DNA of 45,104 bases from Nevskia sp. (GCA_016779605.1 JADHNH010000018.1:1-45104); one strand, 5' to 3'. Numbered from the stretch's first letter, positions 1 to 9,214 are shown. The notes: generated from the sequence alone by a model not told the origin. Numbers and translations are program-made.

Positions 1-32
1 GCAGGCTTGAACCGGTGGCGATCCTGTGAAGA

Positions 33-866
33 ATGGAACCCTGTTCCAACCATGGACGATCCGTGCGCCAGAGCGAATCCGCGGGTGCCGTGAAACTGAA
101 GCTGCTGACGCTCAACCTGCACAAGGGTTTCACCCAGTTCAACAGCCGGTTCGTGCTGCACGAGCTGCGCGATGCGGTGCGGCAGGAGTCGGCCGACCTC
201 GTGTTCCTGCAGGAGGTGGTCGGCACCCACCACGGCCACGCGGCGCGGCATGCCAACTGGCCGGATGTGCCGCAGTACCAGTTCCTGGCCGACGCCACCT
301 GGGGCAATTTCGCCTACGGCGCCAACGCCCACTATTCGCAAGGGCACCACGGCAACGCCCTGTTGTCGAAGCACCCGATCCTGCACTGGCACAACCACAA
401 CATCTCGATCGGCCGGCTCGAGCAGCGCGGGCTGCTGCACTGCGTGATTGCGGTCGAGGGACTTGAAAGCGAGGTGCACGTCATCTGCGCGCACCTCGGG
501 CTGCGCCAGTCGCACCGGGCGCGGCAGCTGCACGAGATCTGCCATCTCATCCGCAGGGCGGTGCCGCCCGCTGCGCCGCTGTTCGTGGCCGGCGACTTCA
601 ACGACTGGCGCCTGCGCGCCCACGGCGTGCTGGAACACGGCGCCGGGCTGCAGGAAGCGTTCGTGCAGATGCACGGCCAGGCGGCGCGCACCTTCCCTTC
701 GCGGCGGCCCTTGCTGCGCCTGGACCGCGTCTATTTCCGCAATGCGCAGGTGGTGAACACCGAAGTGCTGTCCGCCCGGCCCTGGAGCAGCCTGTCGGAC
801 CATGCCGCGCTGTGCGTGGAGGCCCACGTCGGAGCAGCGATTTCGCGCCGTCCCGCAACGGCCTGA
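33..866 (+). CDS. Endonuclease/exonuclease/phosphatase (EEP) family hydrolase
   Basis: The 277-residue product carries the EEP-fold signatures in order: LNLHKG near the start (metal-site Asn), FLQEV (catalytic Glu), GDFND (Asp/Asn pair) and a terminal SDHAAL (catalytic His). EEP enzymes are Mg-dependent phosphodiesterases or phosphatases acting on nucleic acids, phospholipids or sugar phosphates; nothing here fixes the substrate. There is no signal peptide, so it is probably cytoplasmic. An in-frame GTG at 90 would give a 258-residue protein starting close to the first beta strand, as many family members do. The 19 extra residues from ATG 33 look non-conserved, so either start is possible. 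In many proteobacteria this subtype precedes a cardiolipin synthase, but here it is followed by a LuxR regulator with its own promoter, so it is probably unrelated to the carboxylase genes. Confidence 0.8.
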   Translation: MEPCSNHGRSVRQSESAGAVKLKLLTLNLHKGFTQFNSRFVLHELRDAVRQESADLVFLQEVVGTHHGHAARHANWPDVPQYQFLADATWGNFAYGANAHYSQGHHGNALLSKHPILHWHNHNISIGRLEQRGLLHCVIAVEGLESEVHVICAHLGLRQSHRARQLHEICHLIRRAVPPAAPLFVAGDFNDWRLRAHGVLEHGAGLQEAFVQMHGQAARTFPSRRPLLRLDRVYFRNAQVVNTEVLSARPWSSLSDHAALCVEAHVGAAISRRPATA

Positions 867-907
867 CGCCGCCCGCGCCCCGATACGGTGCAGTGTGCGC
901 TTGCCCA

Positions 908-936
908 TAGACAGGCGCGCGCCGCCCCTCTATAAA
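908..936 (+). promoter_or_regulatory. Sigma-70 type promoter for the MalT-like regulator
   Basis: TAGACA (908-913) and TATAAA (931-936) are separated by exactly 17 bases. Each matches the consensus hexamer in five of six positions. The expected start is near 943, leaving a very short leader that contains the GGAGG ribosome site (945-949) before ATG 960. This is the best sigma-70 match I saw in the window, suggesting steady expression of the regulator. Confidence 0.6.
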
Positions 937-959
937 GTGGGCACGGAGGATAGCGTCAA

Positions 960-3686
960 ATGAGTGCCGCGAAAGCACCTATGGCCCAGGCAGAGGCCGA
1001 AGTCTATGCACATAAGCTGTTCGCGCCGACCACCTATTCGGGCACCATCCGGCGGGATGCCATCCTCGACCGGATCCTGGGCGCAAAGCACGCGCCCGTA
1101 GTGCTGTTGCAGGGGCCGGCGGGTCACGGCAAGTCCACAGCGCTGCAGCAGCTCAAGGCCGCCTGCGAGGCGCGCGGCTGCCTGTCGGCCTGGCTGAGCC
1201 TGGACGAGGCCGACAACGATGTCCGGCGCTTCTCGATGCACCTGCAGGCGCTGCTGGCCGGCCTCGGCGAGGGCTTTGCCGGCGCCGCTTCGTGGGAAAG
1301 CGCCATCGGCGATCCGGGCCGCCGGCGACGCTCGGACTGGCTGATCGACCTGCTGCTGAAGCTTCCGCGGCCCGTTGCCTTGTTTTTCGACGATTTCCAG
1401 GCGCTCGGCAACAAGACCATCCTGACGTTCTTCCGCGGGCTGCTGGAGCGGGTGCCGGAACACGTGCGGATCTTCCTCGGCTCGCGCTCGGTGCCCGAAA
1501 TCGGGCTGGCGCGTCTGGTGATCGGCAACCGGGCGCAAATCCTGCGCGCGGGCGACCTGCGCTTTTCGGCGCAGGAGGTGGAGCGGTTTTTCGCGGCTTC
1601 CGCGGGCCTCACCCTGAGCCGCGCGGAAATCGAGGCGATCTACCGGCGCACCGAAGGCTGGCCGGCCGCCGTGCAGCTGTTCCGGCTGGCGCTGGACAGC
1701 CCCTCGGTGCGCAGCTCGCTGGGGGACCTGGCCAGTTACCGCCCGCGCGAGCTGGCCGAGTACCTGGCCGACAACGTGCTGGGCCTGCAGCCCCCGCGCG
1801 TGCAGGAATTCCTGCTGCGCACCTCGCTGCTGCGGCGGCTGACCGCGCCGCTGTGCGACGCCGTGACCGGCTGGCAGGATTCGCAGGAAATGCTGCTGCA
1901 GCTGGAACGCAGCGGGCTGTTCGTGCAGGCGGCCGACTCCGGCCTGCGCTGGTTCACCTACCACGGCCTGTTTGCCTCGCTGCTGTCGGAGCAGTTGCGT
2001 TCGGCGGCAGCGGAAACCTGGCTGGAGGTGCATCGCGGCGCCGCGCGCTGGCACCTGGAGCAGGGCCTGCACGAAGAGGCGATGCACCACTTCGTCGCCG
2101 CCGGCCAGACCGCCGAGGCGGTGGAAACCATGGACCGCTGGGCCGCGGAGCTGGTTTCCGGCGGACAGTTGATGACCCTGGAACGCTGGTTCGACCAGCT
2201 GCCGTTCGAGCAGGCCGTGCAGCGCCCGCAACTGGTCGCCAAGGTCGCGTACGCCTTCGTGTTCCTGCGCCGCCAGCAGAAACTGGCGCGGCTCCTCGGC
2301 CCGATGCGCGAGGGCGCCGGCCCGGCGCGCGAGGATTCCGAGAATTTCGATTTCGTCCGGTCGATGGCGGCCATCGCCACCGACGACCTGCCCGAGGCCT
2401 TCCGCATCGCCGGCCGCTTCCGGCTGGCCGGGCGCGAGCCGGCCGGCTTTTCCGCCTTCGAGCTGAGCGCCGCCGCCAACGTGGCGGCCTACAAGGGGGT
2501 GGTGACCGGCGACTTCGAGTCGGCGGCCAACGACCTGGCGCTGGCGCACCGCTACAACCCGCGCGGCGAGGCCGTGTTCAGCCGCGGCTACACCATCGGC
2601 GTGGAGGGTGTGAAGCTGTTCCTGCAGGGCCGCACGGCCGAGGCGCTGGAATGCTTCCGGCGCGGCATCGGCGAGCAGCGCATGAACCTGGACGGCTCGT
2701 TCGCCTCCAGCGCCCTGGTTTCGTGCTACATCTGGGCCTTGTACGAGGTCAACCGGATGGACCAGGCGGAGGCTCTGTTCGCGCAGCATCACGACATCAT
2801 CTGCGACGCCGCGCTGCTGGATTTCATGGCGGTCGCCTACATCCCGATGGCGCGCATCCACGATGCCCGCGGCCGGCCCGGCAAGGCCCAGGAAACGCTC
2901 GACGAGCTGGAACACCTTGCGCGCGAAAACGCCTGGGCCCGGCTGGTGCGCATCGTGCAGTGGGAGCGGGTGCGGCGCCACCTGCTGGCGGAAAACCTGG
3001 AGCGCGCCAGCCAGGCCGCCCGCCGCATCGCCGGCCCGCGCGAGCCGCTGCCGCCGGACTGGATGCCGTTTTCCGAAGACCTCGAGGGCGAGGCGACCGG
3101 GCGGGTGCGCCTGGCGATTCACCGGCTGGCCCTGGACGAAGCGGCGTCGGCGCTGGCGCAGCAACTCGGCCTGCAGCGCAACCGCGTGCTGCGGCAGGTC
3201 AAGCTGCACCTGCTGGAAGCGCAGATGCACGCCCGGCGCGGCGCGGCCAACGCCGCGCACCGCAGCCTGCGGCGGGCGCTGCAGGAAGCCGGCGAGGGGC
3301 GCTTCGTGCGCTGCTTCCTGGACGAGGGCGAGGGCGTGATCAGCCTGCTGCGCGAGGAGTACCAGGCGATCATGAACAGCGCGGCCGGCCGCGACGGGCA
3401 GTTCGGCCCGGACCGCGCCTACATCGAACTGCTGCTGCAGGCTTCGGGCACGGACCTGAGCCGCGCGCCGCCGCCGGTCGCCGCCCCGACCGAGCCGCTG
3501 ACCGAGCGCGAGAAGGAAATCCTGGTATTCCTGGCCAACGGCGTGTCGAACAAGGAAATGGCCAGCCGCATCTTCGTGTCCGAGAACACCGTCAAGTTCC
3601 ATCTGAAGAACATCTATTCGAAGCTGTCGGTATGCAGCCGCCTGCAGGCGATCACGGCGGCACGCGGGCTGGGATTGATCCACTAA
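960..3686 (+). CDS. MalT-like large ATP-binding LuxR (LAL) transcriptional regulator
   Basis: This 908-residue protein has the LAL architecture. A P-loop (GPAGHGKST, about residues 52-60) and a Walker B strand ending FFDDFQ (about 140-146) form a STAND-type NTPase module. A long helical, TPR-like middle follows, and a C-terminal LuxR/GerE helix-turn-helix begins LTEREKEIL about 65 residues from the end. LAL proteins such as MalT bind an inducer and ATP, oligomerise and activate catabolic operons. GGAGG lies 10 bases before the ATG. The TPR gene begins 44 bases after its stop. Its place directly upstream of carboxylase set 1 makes it a candidate activator of that set, possibly through the inverted repeats near 5216-5262; this is inference. 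Confidence 0.88.
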   Translation: MSAAKAPMAQAEAEVYAHKLFAPTTYSGTIRRDAILDRILGAKHAPVVLLQGPAGHGKSTALQQLKAACEARGCLSAWLSLDEADNDVRRFSMHLQALLAGLGEGFAGAASWESAIGDPGRRRRSDWLIDLLLKLPRPVALFFDDFQALGNKTILTFFRGLLERVPEHVRIFLGSRSVPEIGLARLVIGNRAQILRAGDLRFSAQEVERFFAASAGLTLSRAEIEAIYRRTEGWPAAVQLFRLALDSPSVRSSLGDLASYRPRELAEYLADNVLGLQPPRVQEFLLRTSLLRRLTAPLCDAVTGWQDSQEMLLQLERSGLFVQAADSGLRWFTYHGLFASLLSEQLRSAAAETWLEVHRGAARWHLEQGLHEEAMHHFVAAGQTAEAVETMDRWAAELVSGGQLMTLERWFDQLPFEQAVQRPQLVAKVAYAFVFLRRQQKLARLLGPMREGAGPAREDSENFDFVRSMAAIATDDLPEAFRIAGRFRLAGREPAGFSAFELSAAANVAAYKGVVTGDFESAANDLALAHRYNPRGEAVFSRGYTIGVEGVKLFLQGRTAEALECFRRGIGEQRMNLDGSFASSALVSCYIWALYEVNRMDQAEALFAQHHDIICDAALLDFMAVAYIPMARIHDARGRPGKAQETLDELEHLARENAWARLVRIVQWERVRRHLLAENLERASQAARRIAGPREPLPPDWMPFSEDLEGEATGRVRLAIHRLALDEAASALAQQLGLQRNRVLRQVKLHLLEAQMHARRGAANAAHRSLRRALQEAGEGRFVRCFLDEGEGVISLLREEYQAIMNSAAGRDGQFGPDRAYIELLLQASGTDLSRAPPPVAAPTEPLTEREKEILVFLANGVSNKEMASRIFVSENTVKFHLKNIYSKLSVCSRLQAITAARGLGLIH

Positions 3687-3730
3687 CTGTTCAAGTCGCC
3701 CTGCTGGCTCGGGCAAATCGAGGCGGGTTC

Positions 3731-5188
3731 ATGAAGCTTGCAGGATGCGGTGAGGGTAGCGGCGCTGGCGCGGTCCGGGCGATGCTGCGCGGTCTGGGAG
3801 GCCTGTGCCTGGCGGCGGGCCTGTGGCCGGGGTTGGCGTCGGCCGACGGCGCCCAGGACCTGAAGTCCGCCATCAGCGAACAGAACCGCGGCAACGACGC
3901 GCTGGGCATCCTGCTGTACAGTTCGGCGATCAAGGATCCCAACCTGCCCAAGCCGGACCTGGCGATCGCCTATTTCAATCGCGCCGAAGCCTACCTGGCG
4001 GAAGGCGAATACGACTCGGCGATCGCCGATTACGACGCGCTGCTGCAGCTCAGCCCGAACGACCCCGAGTACTACTACTCGCGCGGCGAAGCCTACCGCG
4101 GCAAGGGCGACAAGGATCAGGCCATCGCCGATTACACGCAAGCGATCAAGCTGGACCCGCGCAACGCCTGGGCCTACTGCAACCGCGGCAACGTCTACCG
4201 CACCAAGGGCGACTACGCGCGCGCGATGGCCGACTACAACCACGCCGTCGAGTTAAGCCCCAGGGACGCCGGGCTGTATTACAACCGCGGCACGGCGTAC
4301 AAGAACATGGCCGACGACGACCATGCCATCGCCGACTACGACATCGCCATCAAGCTCGACCCCAAGCATGTGCTGGCGTACTACAACCGCGGCACGTCCT
4401 ACCGTTCCAAGGGCGACCTCGACCGCGCCATCGCCGACTACAGCTCCGCCCTGCGCCTGGATCCGAAGATTTCCAAGGGCTACTACAACCGCGCCAATGC
4501 CTACTGGGCCAAGGGCAAGCTGGACGAGGCACTGGCCGACTACGACCAGACCGTGCAGCTCACGCCGAAGGACGCCTGGCCGTATTTCAACCGCGCCGGC
4601 GTGTACATGGCCAAGGGCAACTACGAGCGCGCGATGGCCGATTACGGCCACTCGCTGCAGCTCAACCCGCGCAACGCCGACGCCCACGTGGGACTCGGCA
4701 CCGCGCGCTTCTTCCTCGGCGACTACGGCGAGGCGGCGCAGGATTTCTCCGACGCGCTCAATTCGCAGAGCGACTCGCTGCTGGCGTCCCTGGGCGAGGC
4801 CGGCTCCTCGGCCGAAACCGACAAGCAGTACCGGCTGATCTGGCGCTACGTGGCGCGCGCGCGCAGCGGGGCGGACGGCCGCACCGAGCTGCAGAGCGGG
4901 GCCGAATCGCTGCACCCGGAATACTGGCCGTACCCCATCATCGCCTTCTTCCTGGGCAAGACCACCCAGGACCAGTTGATGGCCGCCGCCAAGGACCCCG
5001 ACCCACAGCAGCAGCGCGGTCACCTGTGCGAGGCCGCCGCCTGGCTGGGCGAATCCCGCCTGATCGCCAACGACGCCGCCGGAGCCGCCGCCCAGCTGCA
5101 GACCGCGCGCGACCAGTGCCCGGCCAACTTCACCGAGCACCAGCTGGCGGTGGCCGAACTGCGCCGGATGGGCGCGCCGGGCCAATGA
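3731..5188 (+). CDS. Exported tetratricopeptide-repeat protein
   Basis: The 485-residue product begins with a basic start and a hydrophobic stretch ending GLASA-D, a likely type I signal peptide cleaved near residue 37. Seven or eight consecutive 34-residue TPR units follow from about residue 75 to 345, each with the YYNRG...A...AIADY...A..L.P pattern. They are so regular that the segment looks like a recent tandem expansion. The C-terminal 140 residues are helical and without a recognised motif. TPR arrays are protein-interaction scaffolds; this one should sit in the periplasm or on the outer membrane. ATG 3731 was chosen because it starts the signal peptide; the frame stays open far upstream, but only as an overlap of the regulator gene. 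It probably shares a transcript with the regulator. Partner unknown. Confidence 0.8.
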   Translation: MKLAGCGEGSGAGAVRAMLRGLGGLCLAAGLWPGLASADGAQDLKSAISEQNRGNDALGILLYSSAIKDPNLPKPDLAIAYFNRAEAYLAEGEYDSAIADYDALLQLSPNDPEYYYSRGEAYRGKGDKDQAIADYTQAIKLDPRNAWAYCNRGNVYRTKGDYARAMADYNHAVELSPRDAGLYYNRGTAYKNMADDDHAIADYDIAIKLDPKHVLAYYNRGTSYRSKGDLDRAIADYSSALRLDPKISKGYYNRANAYWAKGKLDEALADYDQTVQLTPKDAWPYFNRAGVYMAKGNYERAMADYGHSLQLNPRNADAHVGLGTARFFLGDYGEAAQDFSDALNSQSDSLLASLGEAGSSAETDKQYRLIWRYVARARSGADGRTELQSGAESLHPEYWPYPIIAFFLGKTTQDQLMAAAKDPDPQQQRGHLCEAAAWLGESRLIANDAAGAAAQLQTARDQCPANFTEHQLAVAELRRMGAPGQ

Positions 5189-5513
5189 TGCGGCGGCCGG
5201 TGCCGCCGTCCGAACAAGTCCGGGATGGACTTATTCAGAGTGCCCTTAGGGATATCCCCTAATGGGGGCGGGTTCGCACTAATTGCCGTACCCTCCGGGC
5301 TGGCTTACTTTTACCGCCACCAAGCGGGATCACCCGCAACCGGGTGCTGGCCGCGGTAGCGCGGCACGGTACCCGTCAGACAGTTTGTGCGCTGGAGGCG
5401 TGGATGGGCGTTCTGGGCAGGCGGCAGCGGCTTGAGGCGGGGCGTGCGGCGATCGGCGGCGCCGTGCCCTCGGCCGGCCGCTGCGCGCGTCAGCCCAGGG
5501 GTGGAAGCGGCGC
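5189..5513 (+). promoter_or_regulatory. Regulatory region upstream of carboxylase set 1
   Basis: This 325-base gap holds two inverted repeats (AAGTCC-5-GGACTT at 5216-5232 and TTAGGG-5-CCCTAA at 5246-5262), a weak promoter-like pair (TTGCCG 5283-5288, 17 bases, TACTTT 5306-5311), and a short ORF from 5404 that runs into the ligase start. The -35/-10 match is poor, as expected for an activator-dependent promoter. With a start near 5318 the repeats would centre at about -64 and -94. All of this is read by eye. Confidence 0.45.
5216..5262. repeat. Pair of 6-5-6 inverted repeats, candidate operators
   Basis: AAGTCC gggat GGACTT (5216-5232) and TTAGGG atatc CCCTAA (5246-5262) are both perfect six-base arms around five bases. 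Their centres lie 30 bases apart, about three helical turns, so dimers bound at both would face the same side of the DNA. LuxR/FixJ-type proteins bind dyads of this size, and one regulator of this class is encoded on each side of set 1. Confidence 0.45.
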
Positions 5514-5517
5514 ATGA
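5404..5517 (+). CDS. Short leader ORF (37 codons) overlapping the ligase start
   Basis: ATG 5404 has GGAGG five bases upstream (5394-5398). The frame reads 37 codons to a TGA at 5515-5517 that overlaps the ligase ATG at 5514 (ATGA). The peptide is rich in Gly, Arg and Ala and resembles no family I know. The good ribosome site and the stop/start overlap suggest translational coupling with the ligase. In DNA this GC-rich a short open frame can arise by chance, so the coding status is uncertain. Confidence 0.35.
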   Translation: MGVLGRRQRLEAGRAAIGGAVPSAGRCARQPRGGSGA

Positions 5518-7061
5518 ACCTCGCCCACCTGCTGGAGCGGTCGGCCCGCATCTATCCGGATAACCCGGCGGTCTTCCTGGGCGAGCGCCTGATCTGCGAC
5601 TACCGCGGGCTGGGCGAGCGGGCCGCGCGCATCGCCGGCTTCCTGACCGGACGCCTGGGGCTGCGTCCGGGCGACCGCGTCGGCCTGTTCATGACCAACG
5701 TCGCCGAATACCTGGAACTGCTGTACGGCACCTTCCACGCCGGCATGGTGGCGGTGCCGATCAACGCCAAGCTGCACCCGCGCGAAGTCGAATACATCCT
5801 GGAAAATTCCGAGGCTTCCGCGCTGTTCGTCAGCGCGGACCTGGCCGAAGGCCTGCAGCCGCTGCTGGGCGGCCTGAAGAACCTGCGTGCGGCGCTGCGC
5901 CCGGGCACCCCCGAATACGCCGAGGTCTACGGCGCCGCGCCGATGGCGGTGGTGCACCGCGAGCCCGACGACATCGCCTGGCTGTTCTACACCTCCGGCA
6001 CCACCGGCCGCCCCAAGGGCGTGATGCTGACCCACCGCAACCTGATGACGATGGTGTCATGCCACTGCATCGACGTCGACGCGCCGCGCATGGAGGATTG
6101 CGCGCTTTACGCCGCGCCGATGTCACATGCCGCCGGCATGGGCAATTTCCCGCACATGATCGCCGCCGCGCGGCACGTGATCACCACCTCCGGCAGCTTC
6201 GACCCGGAAGAAGTGCTGTCGCTGGCCCGATACCACGGCGGCGCCTTCATGTTCGGCGCGCCGACCATGGTCAAGCGGCTGGCGGACCACGTCGAGGCCA
6301 CCGGTGCCGACCCCAGCGGCCTGCGCTCGGTGCTGTACGGCGGCGGGCCGATGTACATCGAGGACATCAAGCAGGCGCTGCGCGTGATGGGCCAGCGCTT
6401 CGTGCAGATTTTCGGGCAGGGCGAGAGCCCGATGACGATCACGGTGCTGTCCCGGCGGCACCTTGGCGATACCGGCCACCCGCGCTACGAGCAGCGCATC
6501 GCCTCGGTCGGCGTGGCGCAGAGCCTGGTGGAGGTGCGCGTCGCCGACGAGGACGGCCGCACGCTGCCGGTGGGCGAGATCGGCGAGGTGCTGGTGCGCG
6601 GCGACACGGTGATGAAAGGCTACTGGCGCAACCCGGAAGCCACCGCCAAGGCGATCCGCGGCGGCTGGCTGTTCACCGGCGACATGGGCTGCATGGACGC
6701 CGACGGCTTCCTCACGCTCAAGGACCGCTCCAAGGACATGATCATCAGCGGCGGATCGAACATCTATCCGCGCGAGGTCGAAGAGGTGCTGTTGCAGCAC
6801 CCGGACGTGCTGGAGGTGTCGGTGGTCGGCCGGCGCCACGAGGAATGGGGGGAGGAGGTGGTCGCCTTCGTCGTCGCCAGGAGCGGCGGGCGGCTGCGGA
6901 CGGAGGAGCTGGACGAGCTGTGCCTGCGCAACATCGCGCGCTTCAAGCGGCCGCGCCAATACCGGCAGGTCGCGGCCTTGCCGAAGAGCAACTACGGCAA
7001 GATCCTGAAGACGCGGTTGCGCGAGATGCTGGCGGAGGAGGAATCCGCAGCCGGGGCATGA
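5514..7061 (+). CDS. AMP-forming acyl-CoA synthetase (set 1 ligase)
   Basis: The 515-residue product is an ANL-superfamily adenylate-forming enzyme of normal length. It carries the phosphate loop YTSGTTGRPKG (about residues 159-169), a GQGE-type A5 motif, the hinge GDMG...D..LKDRSKDMI, and a C-terminal SNYGKILK with the catalytic lysine. It should convert a carboxylic acid, ATP and CoA to an acyl-CoA through an acyl-AMP. It precedes carboxylase gene A1 by 193 bases on the same strand, so it may activate the carboxylated product or a downstream acid. It belongs to the 4-coumarate/medium-chain/long-chain ligase branch, unlike the acetoacetyl-CoA synthetase type of set 2. The acid is not predictable. 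The start overlaps the stop of a 37-codon leader ORF. Confidence 0.85.
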   Translation: MNLAHLLERSARIYPDNPAVFLGERLICDYRGLGERAARIAGFLTGRLGLRPGDRVGLFMTNVAEYLELLYGTFHAGMVAVPINAKLHPREVEYILENSEASALFVSADLAEGLQPLLGGLKNLRAALRPGTPEYAEVYGAAPMAVVHREPDDIAWLFYTSGTTGRPKGVMLTHRNLMTMVSCHCIDVDAPRMEDCALYAAPMSHAAGMGNFPHMIAAARHVITTSGSFDPEEVLSLARYHGGAFMFGAPTMVKRLADHVEATGADPSGLRSVLYGGGPMYIEDIKQALRVMGQRFVQIFGQGESPMTITVLSRRHLGDTGHPRYEQRIASVGVAQSLVEVRVADEDGRTLPVGEIGEVLVRGDTVMKGYWRNPEATAKAIRGGWLFTGDMGCMDADGFLTLKDRSKDMIISGGSNIYPREVEEVLLQHPDVLEVSVVGRRHEEWGEEVVAFVVARSGGRLRTEELDELCLRNIARFKRPRQYRQVAALPKSNYGKILKTRLREMLAEEESAAGA

Positions 7062-7254
7062 GCCGCGACGAGGCGTGGGCGTGCGGCGGTGCGACGCAAG
7101 CTGGAGAAGGACGGGTATCGAGTACGGGCGGCCGGCAGGCGCGGGTGTGCCGGCAGTCCGGGGCGGCGGCGGCGCGGCCGGCGGGATTCCGCGGCAAGGC
7201 GTCGAAGCGGCCCGACAGGCAATTCAATCATGCGAAAACTCTCAAGGTGAGTCC

Positions 7255-9210
7255 ATGGCAATGCTGATCAGTATCGATAACGGTGGAACGCTGACGGATG
7301 CCTGCGTCATTTACGGCGCCAAGGTGTTCCACGCGAAATCGCTTACCACGCCGCACGACCTGACGAAGTGCTTCGTCGAGGTGCTGCGCGAGGTTTCCAA
7401 GCGCATCTACGGCGAGCCCAAGCTGCACGCCCTGTTCGACGAGGTGGATTACATCCGCTACTCGACCACGCAGGGCACCAATGCCGTGGTGCAGCGCAAG
7501 GGGCCGCGCCTGGGCGTGATCCTGCGCAAGGGCCAGAGCGCCGAGTCGCTGGTGCGCAACGAGCACGAAAAGGAGCTGTTCGCGGCGCTGATCGGCGACC
7601 GCGTCGCCACCCTGGATCCGGCCGCGTCCGACGCAGAGCTGGAATCGCAGGTGATCGGCGTGGTCAACGAGCTGATGTCGCGCGGCGCCAACCGCCTGAT
7701 CGTCAGCCTGGGCGGGTCGTCGCTGGTCGACGACGAGATGCGCGTCAAGCGCCTCACCCTGCTGCGCTATCCGCGCCACCTGCTCGGCGCGGTGCCGATC
7801 CTGTACTCGCACCAGCTGTCCGACGACGGCGACGACGCGCGCCGCACCTGGAGCGGCGTGCTCAACGCCTTCCTGCACCCGGCGATGGAGCGGTTCCTGT
7901 ACAGCGCCGAGAACGTCATGCGCGAGCACCGCGCGCGTAACCCGCTGCTGATCTTCTGCAACGACGGCACCTCCTCGCGCGTGGCCAAGACGGTGGCCCT
8001 CAAGACCTGGGGCTCCGGCCCGCGCGGCGGCATGGAAGGCGCCAAGGCGCTGGCGCAGCACTATGCCCGCAAGACCGTGCTGACCATGGACATTGGCGGC
8101 ACCACCACCGACGTCGGCCTGGTCAGCCGCGGCGAGGTGGCGGAGCGGCGCTGGGGCGCGCTGGAAGACGTGCAGGTGTCGTTCCCGCTGTGCGAGGTCG
8201 ACAGCCTGGGCGTGGGCGGCGGCTCGATCTTCCGCGTGCGCGACGGCGCCATCCAGGTCGGCCCGGACAGCGTCGGCGGCGCGCCGGGACCGGCGTGCTT
8301 CGGCTACGGCGGCCGCGAGGCGACCATCACCGACGCCTACCTGCTGCTCGGCCTGTTCGACCCGGATTCCTATTTCGGCGGCAGCCTCAAGCTCGACACC
8401 GAACGTGCGCGCACCGCGGTCACCGAAAACGTGGCCAAGCCGCTGGGCGTGGACCTCGACACCGCGCTGGTGCGCATGCAGCAGGCCTACGTGGCCAAGA
8501 TCGCCGAGGCGATGGCGGCGCTGACCGCCAAGCCCGGTGAGGCCACGCTGCTGGCCTTCGGCGGCGCCGGCCCGATGACCGCCTGCGCCATCGCCGAGGC
8601 GCTGGGCATCGGCGAAGTGATCGTGCCCCGCATGGCGGCCGTGTTCAGCGCCTTCGGCATCGGCTTTTCCGACATCGCGCACTCGTACGACGGCGCGCTG
8701 GGCAAGGCGGGTGCCGCCGGGCTGGAGCAGCTGGTGGAGCGCTTCACCAACGCCGCGCGCCGCGACATGTACGCCGAAGGCTTCGACCTGTCGGAGTGCA
8801 CGGTGGAAAAGTCGATCAGCTTCGACCGCAACGGCGAGCACGCCACGCGCCGGCTCAACGGCGGCGGCCTGCCGGCGGAGGTGCCGGCCAACGCCTCCGA
8901 CGTGCGGCTGCAGCTGCGCGCGACCAAGCCGATTCCGCACTTCACGCTGCGGCCGGCCGACACCGCGGCGGGCGCCCAGGCCAAGGCCAGCCGCAGCCGC
9001 ACGCTGCGCGTAGCCGGCGGCAAGGGCGGCGCGCTGGCCGAGGCGGCGCTGCCGCTGTACAAGCACGAGGAGCTGAGCGCGGGCAACTGGGCGGCCGGGC
9101 CGGCGATCGTCGAGGAAGAATATTTCACCTGCCTGGTGCCGGAAGGCTGGCGGTTCCTCGTCAACGAGAACCACGACCTTGTCCTGAACAAGCAATCCAA
9201 GAAGGGTTAA
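7255..9210 (+). CDS. Apc-type carboxylase, HyuA-like subunit A (set 1)
   Basis: The 651-residue product (about 70 kDa) belongs to the hydantoinase A/5-oxoprolinase family. It has the N-terminal phosphate motif as DNGGTLTD (about residues 8-15) and the second actin-like motif as MDIGGTTTD (about 278-286), followed by the Gly-rich GVGGGS region. In acetophenone carboxylase (ApcA) subunits of this kind belong to the ATP-dependent core that phosphorylates the substrates of a biotin-free carboxylation. The start at 7255 is chosen for its AAGGTGA ribosome site; the frame is open further upstream without a good site. Gene B1 follows after 4 bases. The size, the NGGTLTD variant and the order A-B-C-D separate it from hydantoinases and from three-subunit acetone carboxylase. 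It is roughly half identical by eye to A2 at 21325. Substrate unknown. Confidence 0.82.
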   Translation: MAMLISIDNGGTLTDACVIYGAKVFHAKSLTTPHDLTKCFVEVLREVSKRIYGEPKLHALFDEVDYIRYSTTQGTNAVVQRKGPRLGVILRKGQSAESLVRNEHEKELFAALIGDRVATLDPAASDAELESQVIGVVNELMSRGANRLIVSLGGSSLVDDEMRVKRLTLLRYPRHLLGAVPILYSHQLSDDGDDARRTWSGVLNAFLHPAMERFLYSAENVMREHRARNPLLIFCNDGTSSRVAKTVALKTWGSGPRGGMEGAKALAQHYARKTVLTMDIGGTTTDVGLVSRGEVAERRWGALEDVQVSFPLCEVDSLGVGGGSIFRVRDGAIQVGPDSVGGAPGPACFGYGGREATITDAYLLLGLFDPDSYFGGSLKLDTERARTAVTENVAKPLGVDLDTALVRMQQAYVAKIAEAMAALTAKPGEATLLAFGGAGPMTACAIAEALGIGEVIVPRMAAVFSAFGIGFSDIAHSYDGALGKAGAAGLEQLVERFTNAARRDMYAEGFDLSECTVEKSISFDRNGEHATRRLNGGGLPAEVPANASDVRLQLRATKPIPHFTLRPADTAAGAQAKASRSRTLRVAGGKGGALAEAALPLYKHEELSAGNWAAGPAIVEEEYFTCLVPEGWRFLVNENHDLVLNKQSKKG

Positions 9211-9214
9211 GACC

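Noticed and set aside
930..3716. Very long open frames on the opposite strand of real genes (also 7228-9285, 13535-15988, 42085-44865)
   Set aside because: They are codon-bias shadows in very GC-rich DNA. Their translations are low-complexity and match no family, while the sense frames carry clear domains.
7230..7250. Six-codon ORF just before A1 as a third leader peptide
   Set aside because: Too short, with no ribosome site; it ends four bases before the A1 start and does not overlap it, unlike the other two leaders.
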